Assembly (NCBI GenBank): GCA_945883285.1
Contig: CAMCXH010000004.1
Coordinates: forward strand, 1 to 49,351
Source: Bordetella parapertussis
GTDB taxonomy: Bacteria; Pseudomonadota; Gammaproteobacteria; Burkholderiales; Burkholderiaceae_E
Direction of reading: 5' to 3'
Length of the DNA: 49,351 nt
A program made the position numbers and the translations under genes. The notes beneath the pieces are model-generated. The model ran no database searches, was not told the DNA's origin, and saw only the letters and a program-made list of their open reading frames with translations. Of this stretch, positions 26,871-34,685 are shown in pieces. Numbering within the stretch: position 1 is the first letter of the stretch; each line of letters opens with the position of its first letter.

Positions 26871-26899
26871 CTTGCAGCCGAATCGACCATGGCTGCGAG
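26871..26899 (+). terminator. Hairpin after ABC-F gene
   Basis: CTTGCAGCC / GGCTGCGAG forms a 9-bp stem with one G-U pair and an 11-base loop, 12 bp after the stop. There is no T-tract, so this is a weak terminator candidate in the 140-bp gap before the histidine kinase. Confidence 0.35.
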
Positions 26900-26999
26900 T
26901 CGGGTACGATCCGATTTGCGCTAAATTGGTGTCAGATTTGTGACCAGCGCAATGGCCTGTGCCCTAGAATCCCTCCAATCTGATGCTCTCCTGATCTGA

Positions 27000-28715
27000 A
27001 TGCCGTCTGCACCCATTCCTTTGAACGAGGCTGAGCGCCTGGCTGCGCTGCAGGCCTACGACATCCTCGATACCCTGCCCGAGAAGTCCTTCGACGATCT
27101 GACGCGGCTCGCGGCGCATATCTGCCAGACGCCGATCGTGCTGGTGAGCCTCGTCGATGGCGAGCGGCAGTGGTTCAAGTCGCGAATCGGTATGGAGGAC
27201 ACCGAGACTTCGCGCGAAGTCTCGTTCTGCGCGCACGCGATCCTCGATCAGCACCATGTGATGACGGTGCCCGATGCCACGAAAGATCCGCGCTTTGCCG
27301 ACAATCCCCTGGTGACCGGCGATTTCAAACTGCGGTTTTATGCCGGGGCGCCGCTGGTGTCGTCCACCGGCCATGCGGTGGGCGCGCTGTGCGTGATCGA
27401 CCATGTCTCGCGCCAGTTGTCCGAGGCGCAGCGTGATGCGCTCGAGGTGCTCGGCCGGCAGATCGTGGCGCAGATGGAATTGCGCCGCAACCTGGTTGTG
27501 CTGCGCCGCCAGGTCGAGCAGGAAGTGGCCGATCGCCGCCGCGCCGAGATCGAGCGCGAGACCGCGACGGCGGCTGCCAAGGCGCGCGCCGATTTTCTGG
27601 CGGTGATGAGCCATGAGCTTCGCACCCCCATGAATGGGGTCATCGGCATGACCGAGCTGATGTTTTCCACCGACCTGAGCGAGGAGCAGCGCGACTACCT
27701 CGAGACAATCCAGTTGAGCGGCAATGCGCTGCTCGCGGTCATCAACGACATTCTCGATTTTTCGTCGATCGATGCCGGTCGCATCCGCCTCGAATCGAAC
27801 CCGCTGGCGCTGCGCCGCTGTCTGGATGAAGCCATTCAAGTCCTGGCCAATGAGGCGGCCGGCAAAGGAATTGGTCTGCGTTGCGAGGTGGCGCCGACGG
27901 TGCCGATCTGGATCATGGGCGATGCCGGACGGCTGCGGCAGGTCCTGCTCAATCTGATCGCCAATGCGGTGAAGTTCACCGAGTCGGGTGAAGTGGTGGT
28001 GCGGGTCAGTGCCGTGCCGGCGCAATCGCTGCGCATCGAGGTGGTCGATTCCGGGATCGGTATCTCGGCCGAAGGCATCACGCGGCTGTTCAGTGCGTTT
28101 TCGCAGATCGATGCCTCGCGCACGCGACGCCATGGCGGCACGGGGCTCGGCCTGGTGATCAGCAAGCGACTGATCGAGCTGATGGGCGGCGAGATCAGCG
28201 TGAGCAGCGTGCCGGGTGTCGGGACCACCTTCACCTTCACCATGCTGGCACTGCCGGCCGACCAGCCGGCGGCGTTGCCGAGCAGGCCGGTGAGCGTGCC
28301 GACAGGCGATCGGCTCGACGCCGGTCTGGCTGCGCGTTTGCCGGCCAGTGTGCTGCTGGCCGAGGACAATCCGACCAATCGCCTGCTCTCGCAGATAGTG
28401 CTCGAGCGCATGGGCTATTCGGTTGATGCGGTGGGTAGCGGCGTCGATGTGCTCGATGCGCTGTCACGCAAGGCCTACGACATCGTGTTCATGGATGTGC
28501 ACATGCCCGGGATGAACGGGCTCGATGTCACGCATGAGATCAGGCGGCGTTTCAGGTCGCCCGACAAACCCTGGATCGTGGCGGTCACAGCCGATGCGCT
28601 GCTGTCGGACCGTGACCGGTGCCTGGATGCCGGGATGAACGATTACATCGAAAAGCCCGCCCGACTGAACGCCATGCAGGATGCGATTCTGGCGTGGGGC
28701 GCGCAGGCGGCTTAG
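27000..28715 (+). CDS. Hybrid sensor histidine kinase (GAF-HisKA-HATPase-REC)
   Basis: 571-residue soluble signalling protein. A GAF domain covers residues about 20-165 (DLTRLAAHICQTPIVLVSL; FYAGAPLVSSTGHAVGALCVID), then a coiled coil (residues 165-197). The dimerisation/phosphoacceptor domain has His205 in MSHELRTPMNG. The ATPase domain has the N box NLIANAVKF, VDSGIGIS and GGTGLGLVISKRL. A C-terminal receiver domain has Asp499 in DIVFMDVHMPGMNG. No membrane span, so it senses a cytosolic signal. No response regulator or Hpt gene is adjacent, so its output partner is elsewhere. A TAGAAT -10-like element lies at 26965-26970. Confidence 0.93.
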   Translation: MPSAPIPLNEAERLAALQAYDILDTLPEKSFDDLTRLAAHICQTPIVLVSLVDGERQWFKSRIGMEDTETSREVSFCAHAILDQHHVMTVPDATKDPRFADNPLVTGDFKLRFYAGAPLVSSTGHAVGALCVIDHVSRQLSEAQRDALEVLGRQIVAQMELRRNLVVLRRQVEQEVADRRRAEIERETATAAAKARADFLAVMSHELRTPMNGVIGMTELMFSTDLSEEQRDYLETIQLSGNALLAVINDILDFSSIDAGRIRLESNPLALRRCLDEAIQVLANEAAGKGIGLRCEVAPTVPIWIMGDAGRLRQVLLNLIANAVKFTESGEVVVRVSAVPAQSLRIEVVDSGIGISAEGITRLFSAFSQIDASRTRRHGGTGLGLVISKRLIELMGGEISVSSVPGVGTTFTFTMLALPADQPAALPSRPVSVPTGDRLDAGLAARLPASVLLAEDNPTNRLLSQIVLERMGYSVDAVGSGVDVLDALSRKAYDIVFMDVHMPGMNGLDVTHEIRRRFRSPDKPWIVAVTADALLSDRDRCLDAGMNDYIEKPARLNAMQDAILAWGAQAA

Positions 28716-28728
28716 TCGGTCGCTGATT

Positions 28729-28779
28729 CAGCTCAGCTCAGCTCAGCTCAAGCTCAGCTCACCTCAAGCTCAAGCTCAG
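28729..28779. repeat. CAGCT pentanucleotide and CTCAAG repeats
   Basis: Four perfect CAGCT units at 28729-28748, followed by degenerate AGCTC/CTCAAG copies to 28779. They sit just after the kinase stop and overlap the end of a gene remnant on the minus strand. Probably replication slippage. Confidence 0.75.
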
Positions 28780-28905
28780 TTCGGCCAGCACGATGCGCGC
28801 GCCGTCGGCCAGCGCCTTGAGCTTGCCGACGGCCACCTCGCGGGGCAGGTCGTTCATGCCGCAATCGGTGGCTGGGATGAGGGCTTCGGCATTGACCGGG
28901 TGCAC
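28759..28905 (-). pseudogene. 3' remnant of a MetE-like/UroD-fold methyltransferase gene
   Basis: A minus-strand frame ending at a TGA (28761-28759) reads, from the GTG at 28905, HPVNAEALIPATDCGM then NDLPREVAVGKLKALADGAR. The ATDCGM and PREVA..KL.AL..GA pattern resembles the C-terminus of cobalamin-independent methionine synthase-like proteins of about 370 residues. Only about 50 residues remain; further 5' the frame stays open but is no longer family-like, and within about 80 bp it reaches the ars promoter. Its last codons are built from the CTCAAG repeat. Inference: a chromosomal gene truncated by arrival of the arsenic operon or by deletion. Assignment is from memory of the family pattern. 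Confidence 0.45.
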
Positions 28906-28975
28906 GGCTTGCGGCGCCAGCAATCGGCAGGCCGAAGTCCCGCGAACTGCGGGCCGCCAACGCCATTCGGCTGTA

Positions 28976-29004
28976 TTGACTGCTGTTTACATTTCCATAA
29001 TAAT
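28976..29004 (+). promoter_or_regulatory. Promoter of the arsenic operon
   Basis: TTGACT (28976-28981), 17-bp spacer, AATAAT (28999-29004): near-consensus sigma-70 spacing in an AT-rich patch that stands out from the surrounding high-GC sequence. The predicted transcription start falls at about 29011, at or next to the arsR ATG. Confidence 0.65.
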
Positions 29005-29016
29005 AGAATTATGGAA
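28993..29016. promoter_or_regulatory. Candidate ArsR operator overlapping the start codon
   Basis: TTCCATAAT-N6-ATTATGGAA, a perfect 9-bp inverted repeat. It spans the -10 element and the first codons of arsR (ATG at 29011). ArsR repressors bind such imperfect dyads near the -10 and release on As(III), so this placement fits autorepression. Confidence 0.65.
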
Positions 29017-29358
29017 GAAAAAGTCGCCGTGATCTCCCTCGCTGCCCTCGCACAGGGCATGCGCCTGCGCATCTTTCGCGTGCTGATTGGCGCTGCAACG
29101 CAAGGCATGACCCCCGGTGAACTGTCTGCCACGCTCGACGTGCCCGGTTCGACGCTGTCCTTCCATCTGAAAGAACTGATGCACGCCGGCCTGGTCACCC
29201 AGGAGCGCGATGGCCGCAACCTCATCTACCGGCCATCAATCGGGCAGATGAATGACTTGCTGGCCTACCTCACTGCGCACTGTTGCCACGGTGCGAGCTG
29301 CGAGATTGTCGCCACCCCCGGCTGCGGCGCGCGCGTGTCACACCGCAGGCCCATCTGA
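29011..29358 (+). CDS. arsR: ArsR/SmtB arsenite-responsive repressor
   Basis: 115-residue winged-helix repressor. The DNA-binding part has TPGELSATLDVPGSTLSFHLKEL, then LVTQERDGRNLIYRP. The metal site is at the C-terminus: Cys91-Cys92 and Cys97 in HCCHGASC, plus Cys105. This resembles the Cys95/96/102 triad of the Acidithiobacillus ferrooxidans ArsR rather than the E. coli CVC site in the recognition helix. ATG 29011 is chosen because it fits the family N-terminus; a longer in-frame start at 28681 lies inside the kinase gene. No Shine-Dalgarno is seen. First gene of the ars operon; represses it until As(III) binds. Confidence 0.93.
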   Translation: MEEKVAVISLAALAQGMRLRIFRVLIGAATQGMTPGELSATLDVPGSTLSFHLKELMHAGLVTQERDGRNLIYRPSIGQMNDLLAYLTAHCCHGASCEIVATPGCGARVSHRRPI

Positions 29359-29399
29359 AATCCAGTCTATTCCTTGAACTCCTGCCGTCGAGGTCATCC

Positions 29400-29900
29400 A
29401 TGAGCGACAAGATCTACAACATCCTCTTCATCTGCACCGGCAATTCCGCCCGCTCCATCATGGCCGAGGGTTTGATGAACAAGATGGGTGGCGGGCGATT
29501 CAAGGCCTGGTCCGCTGGCAGCCATCCAACCGGCACCGTCAACCCCCTCGCACTGAAGACTTTGGCCACCTTGCAAGTCCCGACGACGGCGTACCGAAGC
29601 AAGAGCTGGGACGAGTTTGCCCAGCCTGACGCGCCAAAGCTCGACTTCGCGTTCACTGTCTGCGACAACGCTGCCGGCGAGGTCTGTCCGGTGTGGCCGG
29701 GCCAGCCGATGACAGCACATTGGGGCGTGCCGGATCCGGCTGCCGTGGAAGGCAGCGACGAACAGAAGGAAAAAGTGTTCCTGCACATCGGCATGACGCT
29801 GAAACGGCGCATCGAACTGATGCTCGCGCTGCCCATCAATTCGCTTTCGGGAATGTCACTGCAACGCGAGATCGATCAGATCGGCAAAACCATCACCTGA
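29400..29900 (+). CDS. arsC: Arsenate reductase, LMW-phosphatase fold (first copy)
   Basis: 166-residue ArsC of the low-molecular-weight protein-tyrosine-phosphatase family. The nucleophile loop is FICTGNSARSIMAE, with Cys12 as catalytic residue. DNAAGEVCPVWPG supplies a further Cys and WGVPDPA the general-acid Asp. Converts As(V) to As(III) in the cytosol using thioredoxin or glutaredoxin-type electrons. Start at 29400, 41 bp after arsR. The second copy follows after 12 bp. The C-terminal helix QREIDQIGK is typical. Confidence 0.92.
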   Translation: MSDKIYNILFICTGNSARSIMAEGLMNKMGGGRFKAWSAGSHPTGTVNPLALKTLATLQVPTTAYRSKSWDEFAQPDAPKLDFAFTVCDNAAGEVCPVWPGQPMTAHWGVPDPAAVEGSDEQKEKVFLHIGMTLKRRIELMLALPINSLSGMSLQREIDQIGKTIT

Positions 29901-29912
29901 AGGCCCGCAACC

Positions 29913-30419
29913 ATGACTTCCCACGTCCTGATCCTGTGCACACACAACTCGGCGCGCAGCGTGCTCTCTGAAGGCATGCTCAATCACTGGGCGGCGCGGC
30001 TTGGCCGCGACGTCAGGGCCCACAGCGCCGGCAGCGCCCCGAGCGGTCGCATCAACCCGTTTGCGATCGAGGCGCTGCAAAACGCCGGCGTCGACACCAG
30101 CGCCTGTCGCAGCAAGAGCTGGGATGAGTTCAGCCGCGACGATGCACCGGCGCTGTCCATCGTGATCACCGTCTGCGACAGCGCCGCGGCAGAGACCTGC
30201 CCGGTGTTCTTCGGCGGCCGCGGCGGTCAACCTGTGAAGGTGCATTGGGGCTATCCCGACCCCTCCAACGCAGAGGGCGGCGATGCAGGCAAGCGCCGCG
30301 CCTTCGAACTCACTCGCCAGGCCATCGGCTATCGAATGCTGCAACTGCTTCAACTGCCGCTGGAGACCCTGAGCAAGGTCGACCTTCAATCCGAACTTGT
30401 CGCCATCGGGCAGCGCTGA
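29913..30419 (+). CDS. arsC: Arsenate reductase, LMW-phosphatase fold (second copy)
   Basis: 168-residue paralogue of the preceding gene. The nucleophile loop is LCTHNSARSVLSEG; later CDSAAAETCPVFFGG and WGYPDPSNAEGG carry the second Cys and the acid Asp. It shares the RSKSWDEF segment and overall order with the first copy but is well diverged, so it is not a recent tandem duplication. The two may differ in reductant or be partly redundant. Twelve bp from the first copy and 3 bp before the aquaporin gene, so clearly one operon. Confidence 0.92.
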   Translation: MTSHVLILCTHNSARSVLSEGMLNHWAARLGRDVRAHSAGSAPSGRINPFAIEALQNAGVDTSACRSKSWDEFSRDDAPALSIVITVCDSAAAETCPVFFGGRGGQPVKVHWGYPDPSNAEGGDAGKRRAFELTRQAIGYRMLQLLQLPLETLSKVDLQSELVAIGQR

Positions 30420-30422
30420 GGC

Positions 30423-31148
30423 ATGGTTGATCTGCCCCGAAAGCTGTTTTCCGAGGCCCTCGGCACCGCATTGCTGCTGGCGGTCGTCATTGGCTCGGGC
30501 ATCATGGCCGAGCGGCTGAGCGGGGGCAATGTCGCTGTCGCATTGCTTGCCAACACCCTGGCAACCGTCGGCGGCCTTTTCATTCTGATCGAGGTGTTTG
30601 GCCCGGTCAGCGGTGCCCACTTCAATCCGGCGGTCAGTGCCGTGATGGCCTGGCGCGGCGAATTGCCCAAAGCCATGCTGGCGCCTTACGTCGTTGCACA
30701 ACTGGTCGGGGCAATGCTGGGTGCCTGGTTGGCCCATGCCATGTTCGACATGACGATTCTGCAGTTCTCGACCAAGGTGCGCAGCGGGACCGGCCAGTGG
30801 ATCGCCGAGGCGGTCGCCACAGCCGGGTTGCTGCTGGTCATCCTGCGCGCACCGGCGGCAAGGGTCGCCCCGATGGTCGCCGCGTACATCGGCGCAGCCT
30901 ACTGGTTCACCGCCTCAACCTCGTTTGCGAATCCGGCGGCAGCTTTCGGGCGAATGTTCAGCGACAGCTTTGCCGGCATCGCCCCGGCAAGTGCTCCTGG
31001 CTTCGTCATTGCACAGTTCATCGGCGCGGCAGTCGGGCTGGGCATTCACCATGCATTGCATCCGGTCCGTGTCACCGCAGGCAACGAAGATGGAAAACAG
31101 GTCATCGCTGCCAATGGAAAAGGGACCATTCACCGTGTCGATCCCTGA
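30423..31148 (+). CDS. aqpS: Aquaglyceroporin-like channel, arsenite-associated (AqpS type)
   Basis: 241-residue MIP-family channel with six spans and two half-helices. The first pore motif is intact (HFNPAVS, Asn68). The second is NPAA (Asn170) where classical aquaporins have NPAR, so the selectivity-filter Arg is missing. Loss of this Arg also characterises AqpS of Sinorhizobium meliloti, encoded in an arsR-aqpS-arsC-arsH operon lacking an efflux pump and reported to let As(III) leave by downhill flow. Here it takes the place normally held by ArsB or Acr3. It overlaps arsH by 35 bases. Confidence 0.9.
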   Translation: MVDLPRKLFSEALGTALLLAVVIGSGIMAERLSGGNVAVALLANTLATVGGLFILIEVFGPVSGAHFNPAVSAVMAWRGELPKAMLAPYVVAQLVGAMLGAWLAHAMFDMTILQFSTKVRSGTGQWIAEAVATAGLLLVILRAPAARVAPMVAAYIGAAYWFTASTSFANPAAAFGRMFSDSFAGIAPASAPGFVIAQFIGAAVGLGIHHALHPVRVTAGNEDGKQVIAANGKGTIHRVDP

Positions 31149-31827
31149 CCTGAGCCTGCCCAACGTTGACAGCACGCTGCTCGACTCACCCACCGGTGGT
31201 CGCTTCGCAAGCGCGGGCACTTCATCGCACGCGCCACGCTTTCTGCTGCTCTACGGATCGCTGCGTGACCGTTCCTACAGCAAACTGCTCACGCTTGAAG
31301 CAGCGCGCCTGCTGGTCGCAATGGGCGGTGAGGTACGGGTGTTCGATCCGGCCGGCCTGCCACTGCCTGACGCTGCACCGCAGACCCACCCCAAGGTGCA
31401 GGAACTGCGCGAGGCTGCGGCCTGGGCCGAAGGGATGGTCTGGACCTCACCCGAGCGCCACGGCGCAATGACCGGCATCATGAAGGCGCAGATCGACTGG
31501 ATTCCGCTCAGCATCGGCGCGGTCCGGCCGACGCAAGGCAAAACACTGGCAGTCATGGAGGTGTCAGGCGGGTCGCAGTCATTCAATGCGGTGAACCAGC
31601 TGCGCGTTCTTGGCCGCTGGATGCGCATGATCACGATTCCTAACCAGTCATCCGTGGCCAAGGCCTTCTTGGAATTCGATGACGCTGGGCGCATGAAGCC
31701 ATCGGCGTACTACGAGCGCGTGGTCGACGTGATGGAAGAGTTAATGAAATTCACGCTGCTGACGCGTGATTCGGCGCCTTACCTGGTCGATCGCTACAGC
31801 GAGCGACGGGAGAGTGCCGACCATTGA
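31114..31827 (+). CDS. arsH: ArsH NADPH-dependent FMN reductase / organoarsenical oxidase
   Basis: 237-residue flavodoxin-like protein. FMN-phosphate loop [43 protein letters not shown] and [18 protein letters not shown] are strongly ArsH-specific. ArsH proteins oxidise trivalent organoarsenicals and reduce quinones or metals with NADPH. The ATG at 31114 is adopted; GTG at 31135 is a possible alternative. Either overlaps the aqpS stop (31148). Last gene of the operon; it ends 7 bp from a convergent MFS gene. Confidence 0.93.
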   Translation: MEKGPFTVSIPDLSLPNVDSTLLDSPTGGRFASAGTSSHAPRFLLLYGSLRDRSYSKLLTLEAARLLVAMGGEVRVFDPAGLPLPDAAPQTHPKVQELREAAAWAEGMVWTSPERHGAMTGIMKAQIDWIPLSIGAVRPTQGKTLAVMEVSGGSQSFNAVNQLRVLGRWMRMITIPNQSSVAKAFLEFDDAGRMKPSAYYERVVDVMEELMKFTLLTRDSAPYLVDRYSERRESADH

Positions 31828-31834
31828 AACCTCA

Positions 31835-33040
31835 TCAGCGACTGGTCGGCCGGACGATCGCCAGCAGTCCGGTGAGGGCCACTGCGATCAGCATCACCGG
31901 AAATGCAAAATCCGGTGACCAATCGATCAGCGCACCACTCATGGACGAAGCAAGCAGCGCACCGAGCGTATAACTCAGCACCAGAACCGAGGTGCTGTTG
32001 ACCAGGGTGATGCCCTTTTCGCGAGCGGCGATGTCGGTCATCGTCAGGGTATAGAGGGTTCCGCCGGCACCGCCCCAGATCAACGCCGTCGGCCAGACAA
32101 GCTCGGGAAAGCCTGGTAGTGCAAAGACGAGGATCGCTGAAACCAGCAACGCAAACGCAAGCGTGCCCATGAAAAAGCGCCGTCCGCGCTCGGGGTCGGC
32201 GAAGCGGTCGGCCAGCATGCCCGATGGAATCGCCAGCAGGATGACGCCGAGACCGCTCACCGCCACCAGAAGCGCCGATGCCCTGGCGTCCAGATTCAGG
32301 TTCAAGCCAACCAACGGAAGAATTGACGATAGTCCGAGCTCAAAAAAGCCGCCGACAAAGCCCGCCAGCATGATGAGCGGATGCAAGGACAGCGCATGCC
32401 ACAAGCCCTTGAAGCCAACCAGTGTGGTGTGCTGATCCGCCGCTGGCGCAATCGCCGGCACCAGCGGCATCAGCGCGGTGCCCGCTGCAAGCAGTCCGAT
32501 CACAATCCAGAACGCGGTGTGATCGGCGGTTCCCACCCAGGCCAGAACGGCCGGACCGATGACGAAAGTCAGGCCCATCAGCGTGGCATACATGCCGACA
32601 TATCGCCCCATCTGGTCGGGCGGTGCAAATTCGGCGATGTAGGACTCGGCCAATACCCAGCGCAATCCGCCGGCGACACTGGCGATCAGTTTCAGCGCAA
32701 ACCAGACCGCCAGATTGTCGGTCAGCAAAAACCCGGTCGATGTCAGCAAGGGCAAAAGCGTGGCAATCCACAGGCATCTGCGGCGTCCGAGCGCCTGGGT
32801 GATCATCGAAGCAAACGGCGTCACCAGAAATATTCCCAGCCACGCGCACGCCGCGAAGAGTCCGGCCACGGTGGTCGACACGTCCGCCTGCTTGAGCAGC
32901 AGAATCAACAGCGGCGACAGCATCATGACGCCGGACATCTCAAACAGCGTTGATCCGAAGATGGCGATCAGCCCCCGGCGTGCCTGTGACCTGGAGAGCG
33001 ATGCTTTTTCGGCGCTTTGCGATTCAAGGGAAGGTCTCAA
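31835..33040 (-). CDS. MFS transporter
   Basis: 401-residue membrane protein with about 12 spans. It begins, from a TTG at 33040 with GAGG about 10 bp upstream, as LRPSLESQSAEK followed by the first span near GLIAIFGSTLFEMSG. The loop 2-3 region reads ITQALGRRRCLW; ADRFADPERGRRF is a second conserved loop. It begins 14 bp after the DUF35 gene's stop on the same strand, so it belongs to the thiolase/DUF35 operon rather than to ars, with which it is convergent. It is not an ArsJ pair: no glyceraldehyde-3-phosphate dehydrogenase is adjacent. Substrate unknown; possibly the compound degraded by its operon. Confidence 0.85.
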   Translation of the reverse strand: MRPSLESQSAEKASLSRSQARRGLIAIFGSTLFEMSGVMMLSPLLILLLKQADVSTTVAGLFAACAWLGIFLVTPFASMITQALGRRRCLWIATLLPLLTSTGFLLTDNLAVWFALKLIASVAGGLRWVLAESYIAEFAPPDQMGRYVGMYATLMGLTFVIGPAVLAWVGTADHTAFWIVIGLLAAGTALMPLVPAIAPAADQHTTLVGFKGLWHALSLHPLIMLAGFVGGFFELGLSSILPLVGLNLNLDARASALLVAVSGLGVILLAIPSGMLADRFADPERGRRFFMGTLAFALLVSAILVFALPGFPELVWPTALIWGGAGGTLYTLTMTDIAAREKGITLVNSTSVLVLSYTLGALLASSMSGALIDWSPDFAFPVMLIAVALTGLLAIVRPTSR

Positions 33041-33054
33041 CCGATCGCCTCATC

Positions 33055-33486
33055 TCATCGTGCAGTCGGCAGCACACGCGCGCCAAACAACGGTCCATCC
33101 TGATAGTCGAGCACCAGCATCTCCACCGGCTGGTCCAGGTGCTGCGTATCCACCTCGCCGATCATCCGGCACATCAGGCGCGGGCCGTCATCGAGATCGA
33201 CGATGCCGATTGCATAAGGCGTATCGCCTCTGAAAGCGCCGGGCGCCACATGCACGCGGGTAAAGCTGTAAAGCGTGCCGCGGGAGGCGAGTTCGACCCA
33301 GGGCACGTCGGTGGCCCAGCAGGCACGACACAGATTGCGCGGCGGAAAACTCACCACGCCGCACTGGGCGCACTGCGTACTCAGCAGTCGCCCCTCGCCC
33401 AGCTCCTCCCAGAACCGGCGCGAAAAGGCCGACACGCGTGGCGCAAACGGCCGCCCACCCGGCATCGACACCCGCGCAAGCCTCAT
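33055..33486 (-). CDS. DUF35 OB-fold / zinc-ribbon acyl-CoA-associated protein
   Basis: 143-residue protein with a rubredoxin-like zinc ribbon (Cys-x2-Cys in TQCAQCGV and Cys-x2-Cys in NLCRACWA) and a C-terminal OB fold (TLYSFTRVHVAPGAF to PLFGARVLP). These proteins pair with thiolase-fold enzymes; in steroid degradation the DUF35 domain of ChsH2 is required by the Ltp2 aldolase. The start at 33486 is set by a four-base ATGA overlap with the thiolase gene upstream, showing tight coupling. It probably forms a complex with that neighbour and helps bind CoA substrates. Confidence 0.9.
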   Translation of the reverse strand: MRLARVSMPGGRPFAPRVSAFSRRFWEELGEGRLLSTQCAQCGVVSFPPRNLCRACWATDVPWVELASRGTLYSFTRVHVAPGAFRGDTPYAIGIVDLDDGPRLMCRMIGEVDTQHLDQPVEMLVLDYQDGPLFGARVLPTAR

Positions 33487-34676
33487 GCCCGCGCCTCCAG
33501 TACATGCACCAGCGCAGCGTTGTAGTTGCCCAGTTCGCACACCGTCATCGCAAGCCCGCGTCGGGCCACCTGCCGGCCTTGTGCACGGCCATGCAACTGC
33601 GTCACCGCCTCCACCACGTCATAGAGCGGCGTGACTTCCGGCGGATGGCCGCGCGACAGGCACCCGCCGCAGGTATTGACCGGAAAGCGCCCATCGAAAC
33701 GGGTTTCGCCGGCCGCCGCCGCATCGGCGCCCCGCCCGCGCGCAAACATCCCGAGCGATTCGGTGCCCAGCGCCTCGACAATCGTGCAGGGCGAATAGAC
33801 CTGGAAGGTGCCGATATCGGCGAGCGTCACACCCGCCGACTCGAGCGCACGACTGCCCGCCGCTCGCAGGCTGCCATACGACAGACTGTCACCCGGCCGA
33901 TCCGAGACCTGATGCAGGCCTTCATGCTCGAAGCCCCGACCGCGCACCAGCGCATAAGGCCGGCCACTGGCACGGGCCATGTCTTCGGAGACGATCATCA
34001 ATGCGACTGCGCCATCGGCGCGACCCGGGACCTCGAGCAATCCGAGCGGCTCGACGATCGGCCGGGCATTGAGCACCTGATCGATCGTGATCGGCTCGCG
34101 AAACTGCGCCAGCGGATTGGCCATCGCATGAGCCCGGTTCTTCACCGCAATCGAGGCGAGCGTCGCCCGACTGACCCGATGCTCATGCAGATAACGCTGG
34201 GCGTCCATGGCATACCAGGCGATCGGGACTGCGCCGAACACCGACTGAAAATCGACATCGCCGGTCAGCCGGATGCTGTAGTCCAGATGCTGCGCGGTCG
34301 GCACACCGGTCTCGAAATGCACCCCGACCGACAGCATGCAATCGGCCTGACCCGAGGTGACCTGCTGCAAGGCCATATCAAAGGCGTGCCCACCGGTCAT
34401 GCCGTTGCCCAGCACCTGAATGACCGTGGCATGCGCACGGATGCCCAGATGCGCCGTCAGAAAGGTATGGAAATAACCCTGCCGCGTGTGGTCGCCCGGA
34501 TGGGCCACCACCACCCCGTCGATGTCGGCTTTCGAGAGCCCCGCCATCGCCGCGGCCTCAAGCACCACGCCGGTGGCCAGCTCATGCTCGAGCACCTCGC
34601 GGCCCTCAGCGGCCCGCTGATAGGTGCCAACCGGCACCGCACCGTAGCCGAGGACGGCGGCCCTGCGGCTCGTCAC
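33483..34676 (-). CDS. Thiolase-fold SCP2/lipid-transfer type protein lacking nucleophilic Cys
   Basis: 397-residue thiolase-superfamily protein starting at a GTG. The position of the acylated Cys in thiolases reads LGNGMTGGHA, with Gly92 where Cys is expected. The later catalytic residues remain: His344 in CGGCLSRGHP and Cys380 in TVCELGNYNAA. Without the first Cys a normal Claisen cleavage is unlikely. Related Cys-less enzymes such as Ltp2 act as retro-aldolases with a DUF35 partner. A DUF35 gene follows with four-base overlap, which supports such a role here (inference). It lies between the CaiC-like ligase and the DUF35 gene. Confidence 0.88.
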   Translation of the reverse strand: MTSRRAAVLGYGAVPVGTYQRAAEGREVLEHELATGVVLEAAAMAGLSKADIDGVVVAHPGDHTRQGYFHTFLTAHLGIRAHATVIQVLGNGMTGGHAFDMALQQVTSGQADCMLSVGVHFETGVPTAQHLDYSIRLTGDVDFQSVFGAVPIAWYAMDAQRYLHEHRVSRATLASIAVKNRAHAMANPLAQFREPITIDQVLNARPIVEPLGLLEVPGRADGAVALMIVSEDMARASGRPYALVRGRGFEHEGLHQVSDRPGDSLSYGSLRAAGSRALESAGVTLADIGTFQVYSPCTIVEALGTESLGMFARGRGADAAAAGETRFDGRFPVNTCGGCLSRGHPPEVTPLYDVVEAVTQLHGRAQGRQVARRGLAMTVCELGNYNAALVHVLEARA

Positions 34677-34685
34677 CGATGTGAC

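Noticed and set aside
31835-33040. MFS gene as an arsenic exporter (ArsJ- or ArsK-like)
   Set aside because: It is on the opposite strand to ars, 14 bp from the DUF35 gene of another operon, and lacks the GAPDH partner of ArsJ.
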